Below, one piece after another: positions 7,447-15,878 of a stretch of DNA of 35,345 bases. Position numbers and translations under genes: made by a program. The number at the start of each line of letters is the position of its first letter. The stretch's first letter is position 1. Origin of the DNA: Planctomycetota bacterium (lineage in GTDB: Bacteria; Planctomycetota; UBA1135; GCA-002748355); the NCBI GenBank assembly GCA_020426005.1, contig JAGQQW010000026.1:1-35345 (forward strand), written 5' to 3'. The notes under the pieces are model-generated. The model did no database searches. It saw only the letters and a program-made list of their open reading frames with translations, and was not told the DNA's origin.

Positions 7447-10332
7447 TCACGTCCCGAGCACGCACAACACGCCGTTGGTCAAGTCGTAGCTCAAAGGTGC
7501 CGTCGACGAGGGACCGATTCCTGCTTGCATCATGAAGCGCACGCCTCGCAAGGCGGGGTTGTTCGGAACGCTCATGCCGGGCAAGGACCAGCGTCCGCTG
7601 GCATCCGTGACCAGTGGGTGCACGAGGAGGAGTGCGGCAGTGTCGACGTAGAGCGAACAACCCGAACCGAGATACGCGGACTTCAGTCCGAGCAGAGGAG
7701 CAGCGAGAACGAGAGCACCCGTGGTGTTCGCGGTCGCGTCGTCGATGCGGATTGCGAAGGACGTTCCGAGAACCGGGTCTTCGGCGGAAAGCACCGGAAC
7801 GAAGCCGCTGGCCTTGCAGCCCACGCCAATTTGCTGCGACACTGCCCCGAGTTCGATCGCGAACGGTTCTTCTCCGGACCGACCATCGTCACCCGCGAAC
7901 AGCAAGCGACCGTTCGAGACGACCGACCGGTCGCTGCCAAGTCCTTCCGGGCTGCAACCATCGCCGAAACCGGCGAAGAGATCCGCGACCATCTGCGTGC
8001 CAGCGGTCGTTCCGTCACTCGTCCACAACTCGTAGCCGTAGTGGGGACCGCTGGTGGCTTTGAACGCGACTCTCCGCGACCCGATACGCCGCGGTTCGAA
8101 CTCGATCGGGAAATTGAGATCGCCCGTCGGTTCCAAGATCTTTTGCGTGCCCGCGATCGTGCCATCCGATTTCCAGACGGAATGATCTGTTTGCACGAAT
8201 GCCGTTCCATCGCCCCAAGAACCGAATCGGTAGAGATGCAACGTCGTGACCGGCAGCACGAGGGTGCCGTTGGACGTGCCGTCGGTCACGCACAAGCGCG
8301 CACCGCCAGTCACGATGTCCCAGAAGAACATCTTGTCGCCAGTCGAGTGAGTCCAATTGCCGAGACCTTGCCTCGCGACGTTCGGGTGCAGATCCTTGAG
8401 CACCGTCGGCGTGCCGCCGGCAAGCGGCACGGTGAAGAATTCACGGCCGAGCGCGGGTACATCGGCCTCGAACACGACGTGATCCCCGACGCGCACGAAT
8501 CCATCCGGCGAACTGTCACCTGAGGGATTCACATCGCCGACGAGCGTGAACGTCGTGCCGTCGAAGCGCCAAGGCTCCCAGCCTTGGGGTCCGTTGCCGT
8601 TCAGGTAGAGCGAGCCACCGATCGCTTCGCTCCGAACCAGCGTCTGCGCGCGAACCAGCGTCGTGCCAGCGGCCGTGGCATCCGTTCGCCAGAGGTCTCC
8701 ACCCGAGTTGAAGTAGAGGTATCCGCCGAGTTGTGCGAAGTTCTGCGGCGATGCGACGTTGCTGAGGAAGCGAGTGCCTGCGGCGGTACCATCCGAAACC
8801 CACAACCGACCGTCCCCATCGAAGAGAAGCTCGTTCCCGAGACGACCCATCGCGGCGTCGACGACGGACCCGCTACCGGTGACGATGTTGGTGAGACGGG
8901 TCGTCCCGTTGACCGTACCGTCGGTGCGGTAGAACTCGCTGTCCTGGCCGGGCCGCGTCGCGTAGAAGAATGCCTCGCCGCCAACATCCAAAAAGTGATG
9001 TGGGAACGAGTGGGCAGTCCTACCGGCATCAGGCCGGCAGAGGTCGGCGAGCATTCCCGTGCCTGCCCTGCTGCCGTCGGTGACCCATGGTTCGCCTCCA
9101 GCGTTGTCGGACGCGTAGAAGACCACTTGATTGCCGAACGGAGTCCATTCGTGGGGTCCGTTGTCGAACCGGCGCAGGTTGACCGCTGCGAGCGCCAGTG
9201 TGGACCGTGTGGTGAGATCGGTCGCGTAGAGCGTGTTCGTGACGATCGAGGTCGGCATCGAGTACAGAGTTCCTCGGTGCACGAACATCATGGCCGCGGT
9301 CGAGTGTGGAAGTGTCAACGCATAGGCTTTGGATTTGGCATCGACTCGCCAGATCGGATACGCGGAAGTCGTCGACCGCAATCCGTAGTAAAGACCGCCG
9401 GCGTCTTCCGGAGCGATGTTCACTTCGCCCGCGATGATGTCGACGAGATTCATGCCCGTCGCGCCGGTGTCCCATGCCTTCCAGAGCCTGCTGTCCTTGG
9501 TCATGTAGACCACGTCCCCGATGGCCTTGTGGATACGACCGTTGAAGAGGACTCGCGATCCCGCCGCGTCGCAGCGCCAGACCGAGACCTCATCGCCCAC
9601 GTAGACCGACAGATTCGTGCTCGCGAGCGTCAGTGCCAACGGACTTGACACTTGGAATGTAAGAAGCTGCCGCGTGCCAGCCCCAGTGCCATCGCTGAGC
9701 CACATGGTGTTCCCGACGGTGAACCCGAGGAGCTTTCCGTTCCCGGTCGCCACCATCTTCGGAGCCCAAGTCGTTCGTGCCCCGATCTTCGCGACCTCGA
9801 CCGTTCCTTGTGACGTACCATCCGACTTCCACAAGTCACACGATCCGTCGCCCAACAAGAAGTAGACGGATCCGCCGAACGTGGTCAAGCCGATCGGATT
9901 CGACCCAGCACTCCCTGGCACGATGTCACGGACGAGGGTCGTTCCCGCGGCCGTTCCATCGGTCCTGAAGAGTTCGTAGCCCGTGGCTTCGGTACGGGCC
10001 GTGAAGAGGCACTGAGCACCGAAAGCCGCCAGCTCTCGCGGGTTCGAGTCGAGCGCTCCGGGATTGACGTCCTTGACCAAGGACGTTGTCGCCGTTGTGC
10101 CCTTCGTCACGAAGAGCTCGCGCCCGAGATTGGAAGAGTTTGCGGAGAACACCAGCGCGCCGCCGACTGGCGTGAACTCCGCTGGATACGACGACCAGTC
10201 GTACCGACCCGGCATTCCCGGCGTCGTCTCGATGTCGAGGAGTCGCACCGGGGTGGACTGAGCCTCGAGGAGTGCGCACGAGGTTGCAAGAAGAACGAGC
10301 GAGACACGAAACGCGGTTTGCGTCAATTGCAT
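7447..10332 (-). CDS. Large secreted TDGTxxGT-repeat (beta-propeller-like) protein
   Basis: The protein has 961 residues from ATG 10332, which is preceded by GAGG eight or nine bases upstream and gives a signal peptide (MQLTQTAFRVSLVLLATSCA, probably cleaved after LLEAQ). The frame opens earlier, at 10575, but that extension is basic and overlaps the divergent gene. The body is built of repeats of about 45-70 residues with the signature 'E.w.tDGT..GT..v.di', e.g. FRTDGTAAGT, WLSDGTGAGT, YRTDGTVNGT, WVSDGTAAGT, WKSDGTIAGT and WTSDGTTAGT. About a dozen more or less intact copies are visible. Such repeats are known in secreted proteins of planctomycetes and myxobacteria and presumably form beta-propellers. 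The last ~125 residues (IGVGCKASG, SGCSLYVD, NPALRGVRFMMQ) form a separate domain shared with the FG-GAP protein at 1259-2983. A binding or structural role outside the cell is likely; no enzyme motif is seen. Confidence 0.88.
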   Translation of the reverse strand: MQLTQTAFRVSLVLLATSCALLEAQSTPVRLLDIETTPGMPGRYDWSSYPAEFTPVGGALVFSANSSNLGRELFVTKGTTATTSLVKDVNPGALDSNPRELAAFGAQCLFTARTEATGYELFRTDGTAAGTTLVRDIVPGSAGSNPIGLTTFGGSVYFLLGDGSCDLWKSDGTSQGTVEVAKIGARTTWAPKMVATGNGKLLGFTVGNTMWLSDGTGAGTRQLLTFQVSSPLALTLASTNLSVYVGDEVSVWRCDAAGSRVLFNGRIHKAIGDVVYMTKDSRLWKAWDTGATGMNLVDIIAGEVNIAPEDAGGLYYGLRSTTSAYPIWRVDAKSKAYALTLPHSTAAMMFVHRGTLYSMPTSIVTNTLYATDLTTRSTLALAAVNLRRFDNGPHEWTPFGNQVVFYASDNAGGEPWVTDGSRAGTGMLADLCRPDAGRTAHSFPHHFLDVGGEAFFYATRPGQDSEFYRTDGTVNGTTRLTNIVTGSGSVVDAAMGRLGNELLFDGDGRLWVSDGTAAGTRFLSNVASPQNFAQLGGYLYFNSGGDLWRTDATAAGTTLVRAQTLVRSEAIGGSLYLNGNGPQGWEPWRFDGTTFTLVGDVNPSGDSSPDGFVRVGDHVVFEADVPALGREFFTVPLAGGTPTVLKDLHPNVARQGLGNWTHSTGDKMFFWDIVTGGARLCVTDGTSNGTLVLPVTTLHLYRFGSWGDGTAFVQTDHSVWKSDGTIAGTQKILEPTGDLNFPIEFEPRRIGSRRVAFKATSGPHYGYELWTSDGTTAGTQMVADLFAGFGDGCSPEGLGSDRSVVSNGRLLFAGDDGRSGEEPFAIELGAVSQQIGVGCKASGFVPVLSAEDPVLGTSFAIRIDDATANTTGALVLAAPLLGLKSAYLGSGCSLYVDTAALLLVHPLVTDASGRWSLPGMSVPNNPALRGVRFMMQAGIGPSSTAPLSYDLTNGVLCVLGT

Positions 10333-10573
10333 GGGGTCTACCTCGTCCTGGATCATGACCCAAAGCTCGAGAGCTGTCGATCCCGACTGTCGTCGTTGCT
10401 CTCGGAAGGAGACTCGGTCGGTTTGTCTTCGGTTTCGCAGGAACCAGTGGACGACGAAGATCGCGTTCGTGAGAGGTTGGCTTCTGTGAGCGGAAGCAGC
10501 CCGCCATGAAGTCCGCAACTTGTGTCGTCGTCGATCCGGCCCACAATTTCCCCGAGGCAAGATTCGAACAGAC

Positions 10574-10915
10574 ATGAGCCGTCGCTATTCCACGTTTGCA
10601 GAGTTCTGGCCCTATTACATGGACGCGCACAAGAACACCTACTGCCGCGTCCTGCACTACTTCGGGGCGATCGCAGCAACGTCGGTCCTCGTGTTCGCGC
10701 TCGTATCCGGACGGTGGTGGTGGCTGCCAGCGGCGCCCATCATCGGCTACGCCTTCGCGTGGAGCGGTCACTACTGGGCCGAGAAGAACCACCCGGCGAC
10801 GTTCGAGTATCCGTTCTACTCGCTTCTCGCGGAGTTCAAGATGTGCTGGCTCGGCATCACGGGCCGTCTACGCCGCGAGATCGCGAGAATCGGCGAACGA
10901 ACGCAAGTCGACTGA
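10574..10915 (+). CDS. Mpo1-like / DUF962 family membrane protein
   Basis: The protein has 113 residues from ATG 10574. The N-terminal signature FAEFWPYYMDAHKNTYCRVLHYFG matches the DUF962 pattern (Y...H.n...R.lH..G), and AWSGHYWAEKNHPATFEYPFYSLLAEFKM matches its second half (GH..fEkN.PAt...P..Sl...fkM). Conserved histidines lie at residues 19, 28, 66 and 73. In yeast Mpo1 such histidines bind Fe(II) for dioxygenation of 2-hydroxy fatty acids. Two hydrophobic segments (about residues 29-45 and 49-64) sit between the histidine pairs. The bacterial substrate is unknown; fatty acid alpha-oxidation is an inference from the family. It converges on the Coq4-like gene, 34 bases away. Confidence 0.85.
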   Translation: MSRRYSTFAEFWPYYMDAHKNTYCRVLHYFGAIAATSVLVFALVSGRWWWLPAAPIIGYAFAWSGHYWAEKNHPATFEYPFYSLLAEFKMCWLGITGRLRREIARIGERTQVD

Positions 10916-10949
10916 TCGTCGCGCCGTCGACTCCGGGCACGACTTCGGG

Positions 10950-11654
10950 TCAGGCCGGTGCGTTCGCTTCCGGGTCGTAGTCCGCGGCGTTGACGTTTAG
11001 GCGCGTCCGGATCGAGTCGAGTGGCTCGTCCCACTGCTCTTCCCACTTCTCCGCCAACAGCGGTTGCGCCTCGCTGCCGATCCGGAAGCCGCGATCGACG
11101 GCCTCGAGCATGGCTTGGAGGTCGTGTGGATCCTTCACGAGATACCTCAAGATGCCGCCAGCGACGATCACGGCGGCCATCGGACGACGCAGCTGCGCGA
11201 TTTCGACGGACTTCAGGGCAAGCTCCCCGATCGCGGATGGATCGAACCCCGTCACGACGTGCCAAATGTCGTGTGTCTGACGCACGCGCATCGCGTAGTA
11301 GTCTCGATCGGACTCGACATCGACCTTGCGGTAGTAGTCCGGATCGAATCCGTGCGCGCGCAAGTGCAGCGCATAGCAGTGTCCGAGAGTGCCGGGGCGA
11401 AGCGACGCGAGCTGATCCACGTCCGGAACCTCACGCAGGTATCGCTCTTCTGCCATCGCACGGACCGAGGGGATCGAGTCGAGGTAGTCCACCGCGAGTT
11501 GCGTGGCTTCGAGATCTCGCAAGCCGTCTTCGATATCGAACACGGATTCGGTGTGTTCGGGATCGCGCAGCATTCCGAGCACGCCGCGAATCGTGCTCAG
11601 GTAGTGAATCTGCTGACCGTGACCCTGCTGATGTTTGTCCAAGAACGAAAACAT
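10950..11654 (-). CDS. Coq4-family protein (ubiquinone-biosynthesis type)
   Basis: The protein has 234 residues from ATG 11654, chosen because the family begins about here; the open frame upstream overlaps the patatin gene. Coq4 hallmarks are clear: LRPGTLGHCYALHLRAHGF, DPDYY, and RQTHDIWHVVTGF. His128, Asp129, His132 and Glu144 form the family's HDxxHx(11)E zinc motif. Eukaryotic COQ4 acts in the coenzyme Q complex, with C1 decarboxylation/hydroxylation of the ring proposed. Bacterial members with this motif are often not next to quinone genes, and no other ubi or coq gene is seen here. The gene is last in a minus-strand run after the MinD-like ATPase and the patatin-like lipase, separated from the latter by 56 bases. 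Confidence 0.87.
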   Translation of the reverse strand: MFSFLDKHQQGHGQQIHYLSTIRGVLGMLRDPEHTESVFDIEDGLRDLEATQLAVDYLDSIPSVRAMAEERYLREVPDVDQLASLRPGTLGHCYALHLRAHGFDPDYYRKVDVESDRDYYAMRVRQTHDIWHVVTGFDPSAIGELALKSVEIAQLRRPMAAVIVAGGILRYLVKDPHDLQAMLEAVDRGFRIGSEAQPLLAEKWEEQWDEPLDSIRTRLNVNAADYDPEANAPA

Positions 11655-11710
11655 CGAGGCAGCATAGCAGTTCGCCTGGTGCTCAGTCGTGCACCAGGCT
11701 GCGCGGTCGG

Positions 11711-12652
11711 TTACGAAAGCCCGAACGCGAGGGCGATCTTCGCGTCCTGCAGCTGTTCTTCGTACGACGTGCGTGCCTCGCGTGTACTGAGTGGAACACG
11801 AGAAAAATCGAAGGACCGCGGGTCGTCGATCCCGGGCTCGAGGATCAAGAGGTCGACGTCGTCGTAGCTGCGTGCTTGTTCGAGCTGGTACTCCCAGGTC
11901 AGGTCTTCGAGCACGTACATCGTCGTCATGAAGCGCTCGATGAACCCGCGCACACGGCCGCGGTGTGCGCTCGGACGATAGTGCGTGCACACGATCACGA
12001 GTCGCTTTCCATCGTTCTGACGCAGATGTTCGGCGATGGGGGACAGGAGCGGTGTCTTCTCCACGAGGCCCCCGTCGTAGTAGTCGCGCTTGCCGGCCGG
12101 CGCGAGGATTCCAGGGATCGCGATGCTGTCGAGGATCGCCGGCAGCAGCGGGCCCTCGTCGAAGATCACGGTGCGCGTCTTCTCACCGCTTTCGCACGCG
12201 ATACAGCGCAGCGGGATCGAACACTCCTCGAACGTCTTGACGGCGAGGCCCGCATCGATCGTTCGACGGAATGCACGTCCGCGCACCAAAGCATCCGGAA
12301 GCTTCGCGCCGAGAAAACGCAACAGAAACGACTTCGCGAGTTCGAACCAACGCACGTCGAGCGCACCGCGCCGATCGAGACTCGCGATTCCGCGGTAGAT
12401 CTCCGAGGCCTTGGTGCCCGTCGCCCATCCAGCCGCGACGATCGCCCCGGCGCTCGTCCCCCAGATCGAGTCGACTCGGTCCCGAAGACCGAGTTCTTCG
12501 AGGAAGTGAACGAGCGCGACGTTTCCGCAAAGGCCGGGAACCGCTCCTCCCCCGAGTGCGAGGCAGATCTTGTTGTTGCTGTCGTCGAACAGGCGGCGGA
12601 ACGCCGTGTACTTGCCAGGGTCCAGGGGCTCGAAGCGCAGCTTCTCAATCAT
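11711..12652 (-). CDS. Patatin-like phospholipase
   Basis: The protein has 313 residues. The patatin features appear in order: the oxyanion loop GGGAVPG (residues 34-40), the nucleophile elbow GTSAG with Ser67, and the catalytic Asp193 in DGG. Length and order are typical of bacterial patatin lipases (serine acyl hydrolases acting on membrane phospholipids). About 28 residues precede the first strand. There is no signal peptide, so it is probably cytoplasmic or attached to the inner face of the membrane. Its start overlaps the end of the MinD-like gene by eight bases, which indicates one transcript and coupled translation. The pairing with a membrane-associating ATPase suggests its activity may be targeted to the membrane by that partner (inference). 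Confidence 0.9.
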   Translation of the reverse strand: MIEKLRFEPLDPGKYTAFRRLFDDSNNKICLALGGGAVPGLCGNVALVHFLEELGLRDRVDSIWGTSAGAIVAAGWATGTKASEIYRGIASLDRRGALDVRWFELAKSFLLRFLGAKLPDALVRGRAFRRTIDAGLAVKTFEECSIPLRCIACESGEKTRTVIFDEGPLLPAILDSIAIPGILAPAGKRDYYDGGLVEKTPLLSPIAEHLRQNDGKRLVIVCTHYRPSAHRGRVRGFIERFMTTMYVLEDLTWEYQLEQARSYDDVDLLILEPGIDDPRSFDFSRVPLSTREARTSYEEQLQDAKIALAFGLS

Positions 12653-13442
12653 GACCGCGTTCTGCTTGCAACGACGAGGCGATGCGGCGTAGTTCGTCGG
12701 TGACCGGATGCGAAGGAAAGAGTCGTGAGAAGATGCCGCGACTGCCGAGCCGAGAGACGTCTTCGGAGAGCGGTAAGACGCCGATCACGTCGACGTCGAA
12801 GCGTTCGACGAGCTCGGCTTCGAACTCTTCGCGACGATCCTCGGGGACCTTGTTCGCCAGTAACTCGACACGCGGCACGCGCAATCTCTTCGCGACTTCG
12901 AAGACCACTTCCGCGCCATGCAGATCTTGCGAATCCGGACGGCACATCAAAAGCACGCGGTCGGCGATCGGCAGCGTCATCATGGTCTCCCGATTGAGCC
13001 CCGGATGCGTGTCGATGAGGAGATAGTCGAGTTCCAAGACATCGATCAGTTCGCGAATCTTGGCGTTGAGCTCGCTGGCGTCATATCCCTCCGCGATCAG
13101 TTTAGAGATGTGGTCGAGCTTCATACTCGACGGCAGCAGGAAGAGCCGTCCCGCGCTCGACTCGAGATCGAGCGGCGCCGTCAAGTCGTACGCCGCCTCC
13201 TCGATCTTGCAGAGCCCGAGACAAAAGTCTGACAGCGTGTGGATGACACGTTCGTCCTCGAGTCCGAACGGAACATGGATCCCCGGAGACTGAAGGTCGG
13301 TATCGAGAACCGCAACGCGCTTGCCGGCGGCGGCCTTGAGATACGCGAGACTCGCGACGACGTTGCTCTTCCCCGTGCCGCCTCGGAAGGAATGGAGCGA
13401 CACGATTCGACCTGAAGACGAAGATTCGGGAGGTTGAGTCAC
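12645..13442 (-). CDS. MinD/ParA-like ATPase with FRGGTGKS Walker motif
   Basis: The protein has 265 residues from a GTG at 13442 with GGAG eight bases upstream; an ATG at 13559 would add 39 low-complexity residues. SIMIBI-class P-loop features are visible. The deviant Walker A is FRGGTGKS (residues 19-26), with Arg where the usual MinD/ParA signature Lys stands and Lys25 as the P-loop Lys. A switch I-like VLDTDLQSPG (45-54) and a Walker B strand LLIDTHPG follow. The C-terminus holds amphipathic helical sequence (SRLFPSHPVTDELRRIASSL) that could touch membrane, though this is not a clear MinD targeting helix. There is no ParB, MinC or MinE gene nearby; instead the stop overlaps the start of a patatin lipase gene. 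The likely role is spatial organisation of a cargo or enzyme, not a septum site as such. Confidence 0.88.
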   Translation of the reverse strand: MTQPPESSSSGRIVSLHSFRGGTGKSNVVASLAYLKAAAGKRVAVLDTDLQSPGIHVPFGLEDERVIHTLSDFCLGLCKIEEAAYDLTAPLDLESSAGRLFLLPSSMKLDHISKLIAEGYDASELNAKIRELIDVLELDYLLIDTHPGLNRETMMTLPIADRVLLMCRPDSQDLHGAEVVFEVAKRLRVPRVELLANKVPEDRREEFEAELVERFDVDVIGVLPLSEDVSRLGSRGIFSRLFPSHPVTDELRRIASSLQAERGHD

Positions 13443-13633
13443 GGTCGAGGCTCCAGGGCGTGTCCACTGGCGGGCGGCCGCCGTCGTGTTCCGGGTCGAA
13501 ATTGCCGGATCTGTATAGCGCACCGGCGTCCGCCGCGAAGATCCAAGTTGCCCGCGCATCCGTCGTGGATCTGTCGTGATCCTCTTGGGGCGGGTCCGGG
13601 TCGTTCCGCACGCAGTCAGTCACGTCGTCGACG

Positions 13634-14065
13634 TCAGTCCGGTGGGACGGCTGGGTCCGGCCCGTTGTTCTTCCCGGTCGTCCAAATCAGGAGGTCGACC
13701 GGTAGCAATACGGTGTCGAGTGCGAAGCTGAACGGGATGTCGACGATCACCAGTCCGATCAGGAGTTCGTTGGTCTCCGATTGGGTTTTCGTGTTCGAGG
13801 CCGCTGTCGCACCTTTCTTGGGCGATGTGTTGGATCCGGCGAACAGAGCCGTCAAGCCTGGATAGACCACGTAGTCCGGCGCCATGGGCTCGAAGCGCGT
13901 GTGCAGCGAAGCGCAGCCGATCGATACGCAGCAGAGCAGGCTGAAGAGTGCGGTGACCAGGGCGCCCGATGACCGCGCCTTCGCGACCGAGGGGATGAAC
14001 TCATTAAGCGGATCGACGTGGTGCCATGGCATTGGCTTCGCAACTTGAAGCGTGACATCCATCAT
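13634..14065 (-). CDS. YceK/DUF1375-like lipoprotein
   Basis: The protein has 143 residues. The ATG at 14065 overlaps the stop of the upstream gene as ATGA, suggesting coupling; a second in-frame ATG is at 14032. A hydrophobic segment GALVTALFSLLCCVSIGC ends in a probable lipidation cysteine followed by ASL. The rest has the YceK layout: a YVVYPGL segment and a C-terminal block IVDIPFSFALDTVLLPVDLL, matching the 'ilDlPfSlv.DTlLLPiDi' end of E. coli YceK. The 45-residue stretch before the hydrophobic core's end is long for a signal peptide, so the start may be further in. An acidic, Thr/Lys-rich insertion (SPKKGATAASNTKTQSETNE) lies between the blocks. The function of YceK proteins is unknown. 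A truncated relative lies at 7345-7446. Confidence 0.8.
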   Translation of the reverse strand: MMDVTLQVAKPMPWHHVDPLNEFIPSVAKARSSGALVTALFSLLCCVSIGCASLHTRFEPMAPDYVVYPGLTALFAGSNTSPKKGATAASNTKTQSETNELLIGLVIVDIPFSFALDTVLLPVDLLIWTTGKNNGPDPAVPPD

Positions 14066-15726
14066 CTTCGACGTCGTGCCTCCTCATATTCCTGCACGGC
14101 ACGTCGGAGCTTCTTGACCGGCAAGCCGATCGTCAACTCGCGCGACCGTTCGATCGGGATCGCATCCATCAGCGGGAGCGTGATGCGTTGCGCGGCGACG
14201 AGGCCGCGATGCCTCATGTATGCGAGCTCGAAGTGCCAGGCTCCGGAGAACGGAATGAGCATCGCGTGCTCGCCTTGCCCCGCGAGGGATGCCACGGTTG
14301 TGCAGGGACTCCTCGTCGCGTCCGATGTGCGACGGTGCGGTATGGTGCGCTGAAGGAAGAGTGAGTTCGCCCATCGTGGGAAGCCGGCTGTGGGACGAGC
14401 GACGAGGTAGAGATCCTCGAGGAGCGTCACATCGACATCCTCCGTCTCGATACGCACGGTGACCTTGTGGGGCTTTTCCAAGCGTACGACGAGGTCTTCA
14501 CGCACCGCGTCGTAGACACGGTCGCCAAAACCGGGAGCCGTCACGAGGATGGAAGCGCCGGTTTTTGGAACGAGAAGGGTTGTGGAACCACTGGGGCCAG
14601 TCTTGCTTCCAGTGTAGCCGGAGTATTCCTGCGCAGAACTCGTGTCCAAGCGAACGTGCGCGACATGCGCATCGACGGGCTGCTCGTGTGCGTCGACAAC
14701 GGATACCTGGATCGCCTGTACGAGGTCTCGAAGGTCGATTCGTGGCACATCGAACGTCTCGCCGGCGCGCACCGAGAACGGTGCGGTGCGGTAGAGCGGT
14801 TGCTCCGTATCGCCCGCACGAACGTCCAGTGTGTACGTACCGGCCGGGATACCGTAGAACGCCAAGTGTTCGGACCTCGGTTGACGCTGGAAAGGCTGCA
14901 ACGAGGCTTTGGATTCGGTGTGCAGGAGTCGCACCGAATACTCGATGGTTTGCGCGCTCGAGATCCCGATGACGTTCACCTTGACGTTGCCACCCTTCGG
15001 GAGCACGACCGTCACATCCTCGTACCGCGGCCATGCATACCGAAGACGCGGCGCCAGTGTCGCTGCATCGGGATTCAAGCCATCCAATGCGGCGTGCTCC
15101 GCGTGCGGTAGGACGTCGAGTTTGTACTCGTAGTCGGCCTTCTTACCGGCGAGGTTCGGCATTGCCCAGAAGCGACCGGTCTCAGGATCGTAGCCCCAGT
15201 TCAAGCCGACACGGATCTCGCGGTCGGGCTGCGACGGCGGTATCCCCCAAGCGCGGAGGCCGATCGACTGGAGCGGCTTTCCGAACGGGTCCAGCACTTT
15301 GCCGCGGAACACTGGAGGGTCACCGGCCGGGAAGAAGCGCGAGTGAATGCTCATCTCACCTTGGAGAAGCCCGAACGTCGTCTTCGTCCACGTCCAACGC
15401 TCGGGGTGTTCGAGGAACTCGTCGAACTGCGCGAGGGACTTCATGCCGACGACGAAGAACATCGTGCGTTGCATATCGACGTTCGGCGTCGAGGACACGT
15501 CGACATCGAACCCACGTGCAGTCAACTTGTGGATCTCGAACTTCGACTCACGCCCGGCACATCGTTCGATCGTCGCGACGTCGCTTCCCTCGGGGACGAG
15601 GTCACCGAGTTGCTTGAAGTGCAGGCCGATCGGGTGCTTTGCACTCTGGCCTGCGACGGGCGAATAGAGCGCGAAGAGCGAACACGCAAGTGCAGCGCGT
15701 CGCGGGAAGGTGAAGGTTGGTTGCAT
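14062..15726 (-). CDS. Secreted protein with regulatory-like beta domains, copy 1
   Basis: The protein has 554 residues with a signal peptide (MQPTFTFPRRAALACSLFAL, cleavage near VAGQS). It aligns over its full length with the protein at 16449-18104: LHF.QLG, VP.GSDVA.IER, FFVVG..SLAQF.EFLEHPERW.WT, GD.P.FRG.VLD..G.PL.S.GLR.W, WGYDP.TGRFWA, PHAE, LRY.W...., VPK.GAS.LV, and GAWHF.L.Y. The segments 'FRGkVlDpfGkPLqsiglr' and 'iqVsVvDaheqPVdAhV' are typical of carboxypeptidase-regulatory-like (transthyretin-type) beta-sandwich domains, so it is probably a surface protein of several such domains. No catalytic motif is seen. It is divergent from the GNAT gene at 15879, with about 150 bases between, and overlaps the YceK-like gene downstream. 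Confidence 0.8.
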   Translation of the reverse strand: MQPTFTFPRRAALACSLFALYSPVAGQSAKHPIGLHFKQLGDLVPEGSDVATIERCAGRESKFEIHKLTARGFDVDVSSTPNVDMQRTMFFVVGMKSLAQFDEFLEHPERWTWTKTTFGLLQGEMSIHSRFFPAGDPPVFRGKVLDPFGKPLQSIGLRAWGIPPSQPDREIRVGLNWGYDPETGRFWAMPNLAGKKADYEYKLDVLPHAEHAALDGLNPDAATLAPRLRYAWPRYEDVTVVLPKGGNVKVNVIGISSAQTIEYSVRLLHTESKASLQPFQRQPRSEHLAFYGIPAGTYTLDVRAGDTEQPLYRTAPFSVRAGETFDVPRIDLRDLVQAIQVSVVDAHEQPVDAHVAHVRLDTSSAQEYSGYTGSKTGPSGSTTLLVPKTGASILVTAPGFGDRVYDAVREDLVVRLEKPHKVTVRIETEDVDVTLLEDLYLVARPTAGFPRWANSLFLQRTIPHRRTSDATRSPCTTVASLAGQGEHAMLIPFSGAWHFELAYMRHRGLVAAQRITLPLMDAIPIERSRELTIGLPVKKLRRAVQEYEEARRRR

Positions 15727-15878
15727 GGGGACCTGCTACGAGTTCGTGTGGCGCAATTCGGATGCACGAGTGCTCAGGTGGCCGCCATCATGGTCTCTCA
15801 GCGACGGACGCACCACATCGAAGCCACACAATGGAAGTCGAGCTGACGCGCGCTGTTCAGGGGTCGTGAGGAGGACGC

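Noticed and set aside
7135..8523. A 462-codon open frame on the plus strand
   Set aside because: It overlaps the end of the 6840-7295 gene and runs antisense to the repeat protein; its product is Arg/Glu-rich with no motif.
8620..10260. Repeated DNA such as GGACGGTACC-like blocks, first considered as a DNA repeat array or CRISPR
   Set aside because: They are the codons for TDGTxxGT protein repeats, irregularly spaced and in frame within one gene, with no direct-repeat/spacer structure.
7447..10575. Start of the repeat protein at 10575
   Set aside because: That extension is Arg-rich with no signal peptide and would overlap the divergent DUF962 start; ATG 10332 gives a clean signal peptide and a ribosome site.
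11021..12703. A 560-codon open frame on the plus strand
   Set aside because: It is antisense to the Coq4-like and patatin genes whose motifs are intact; it is a codon-bias shadow.
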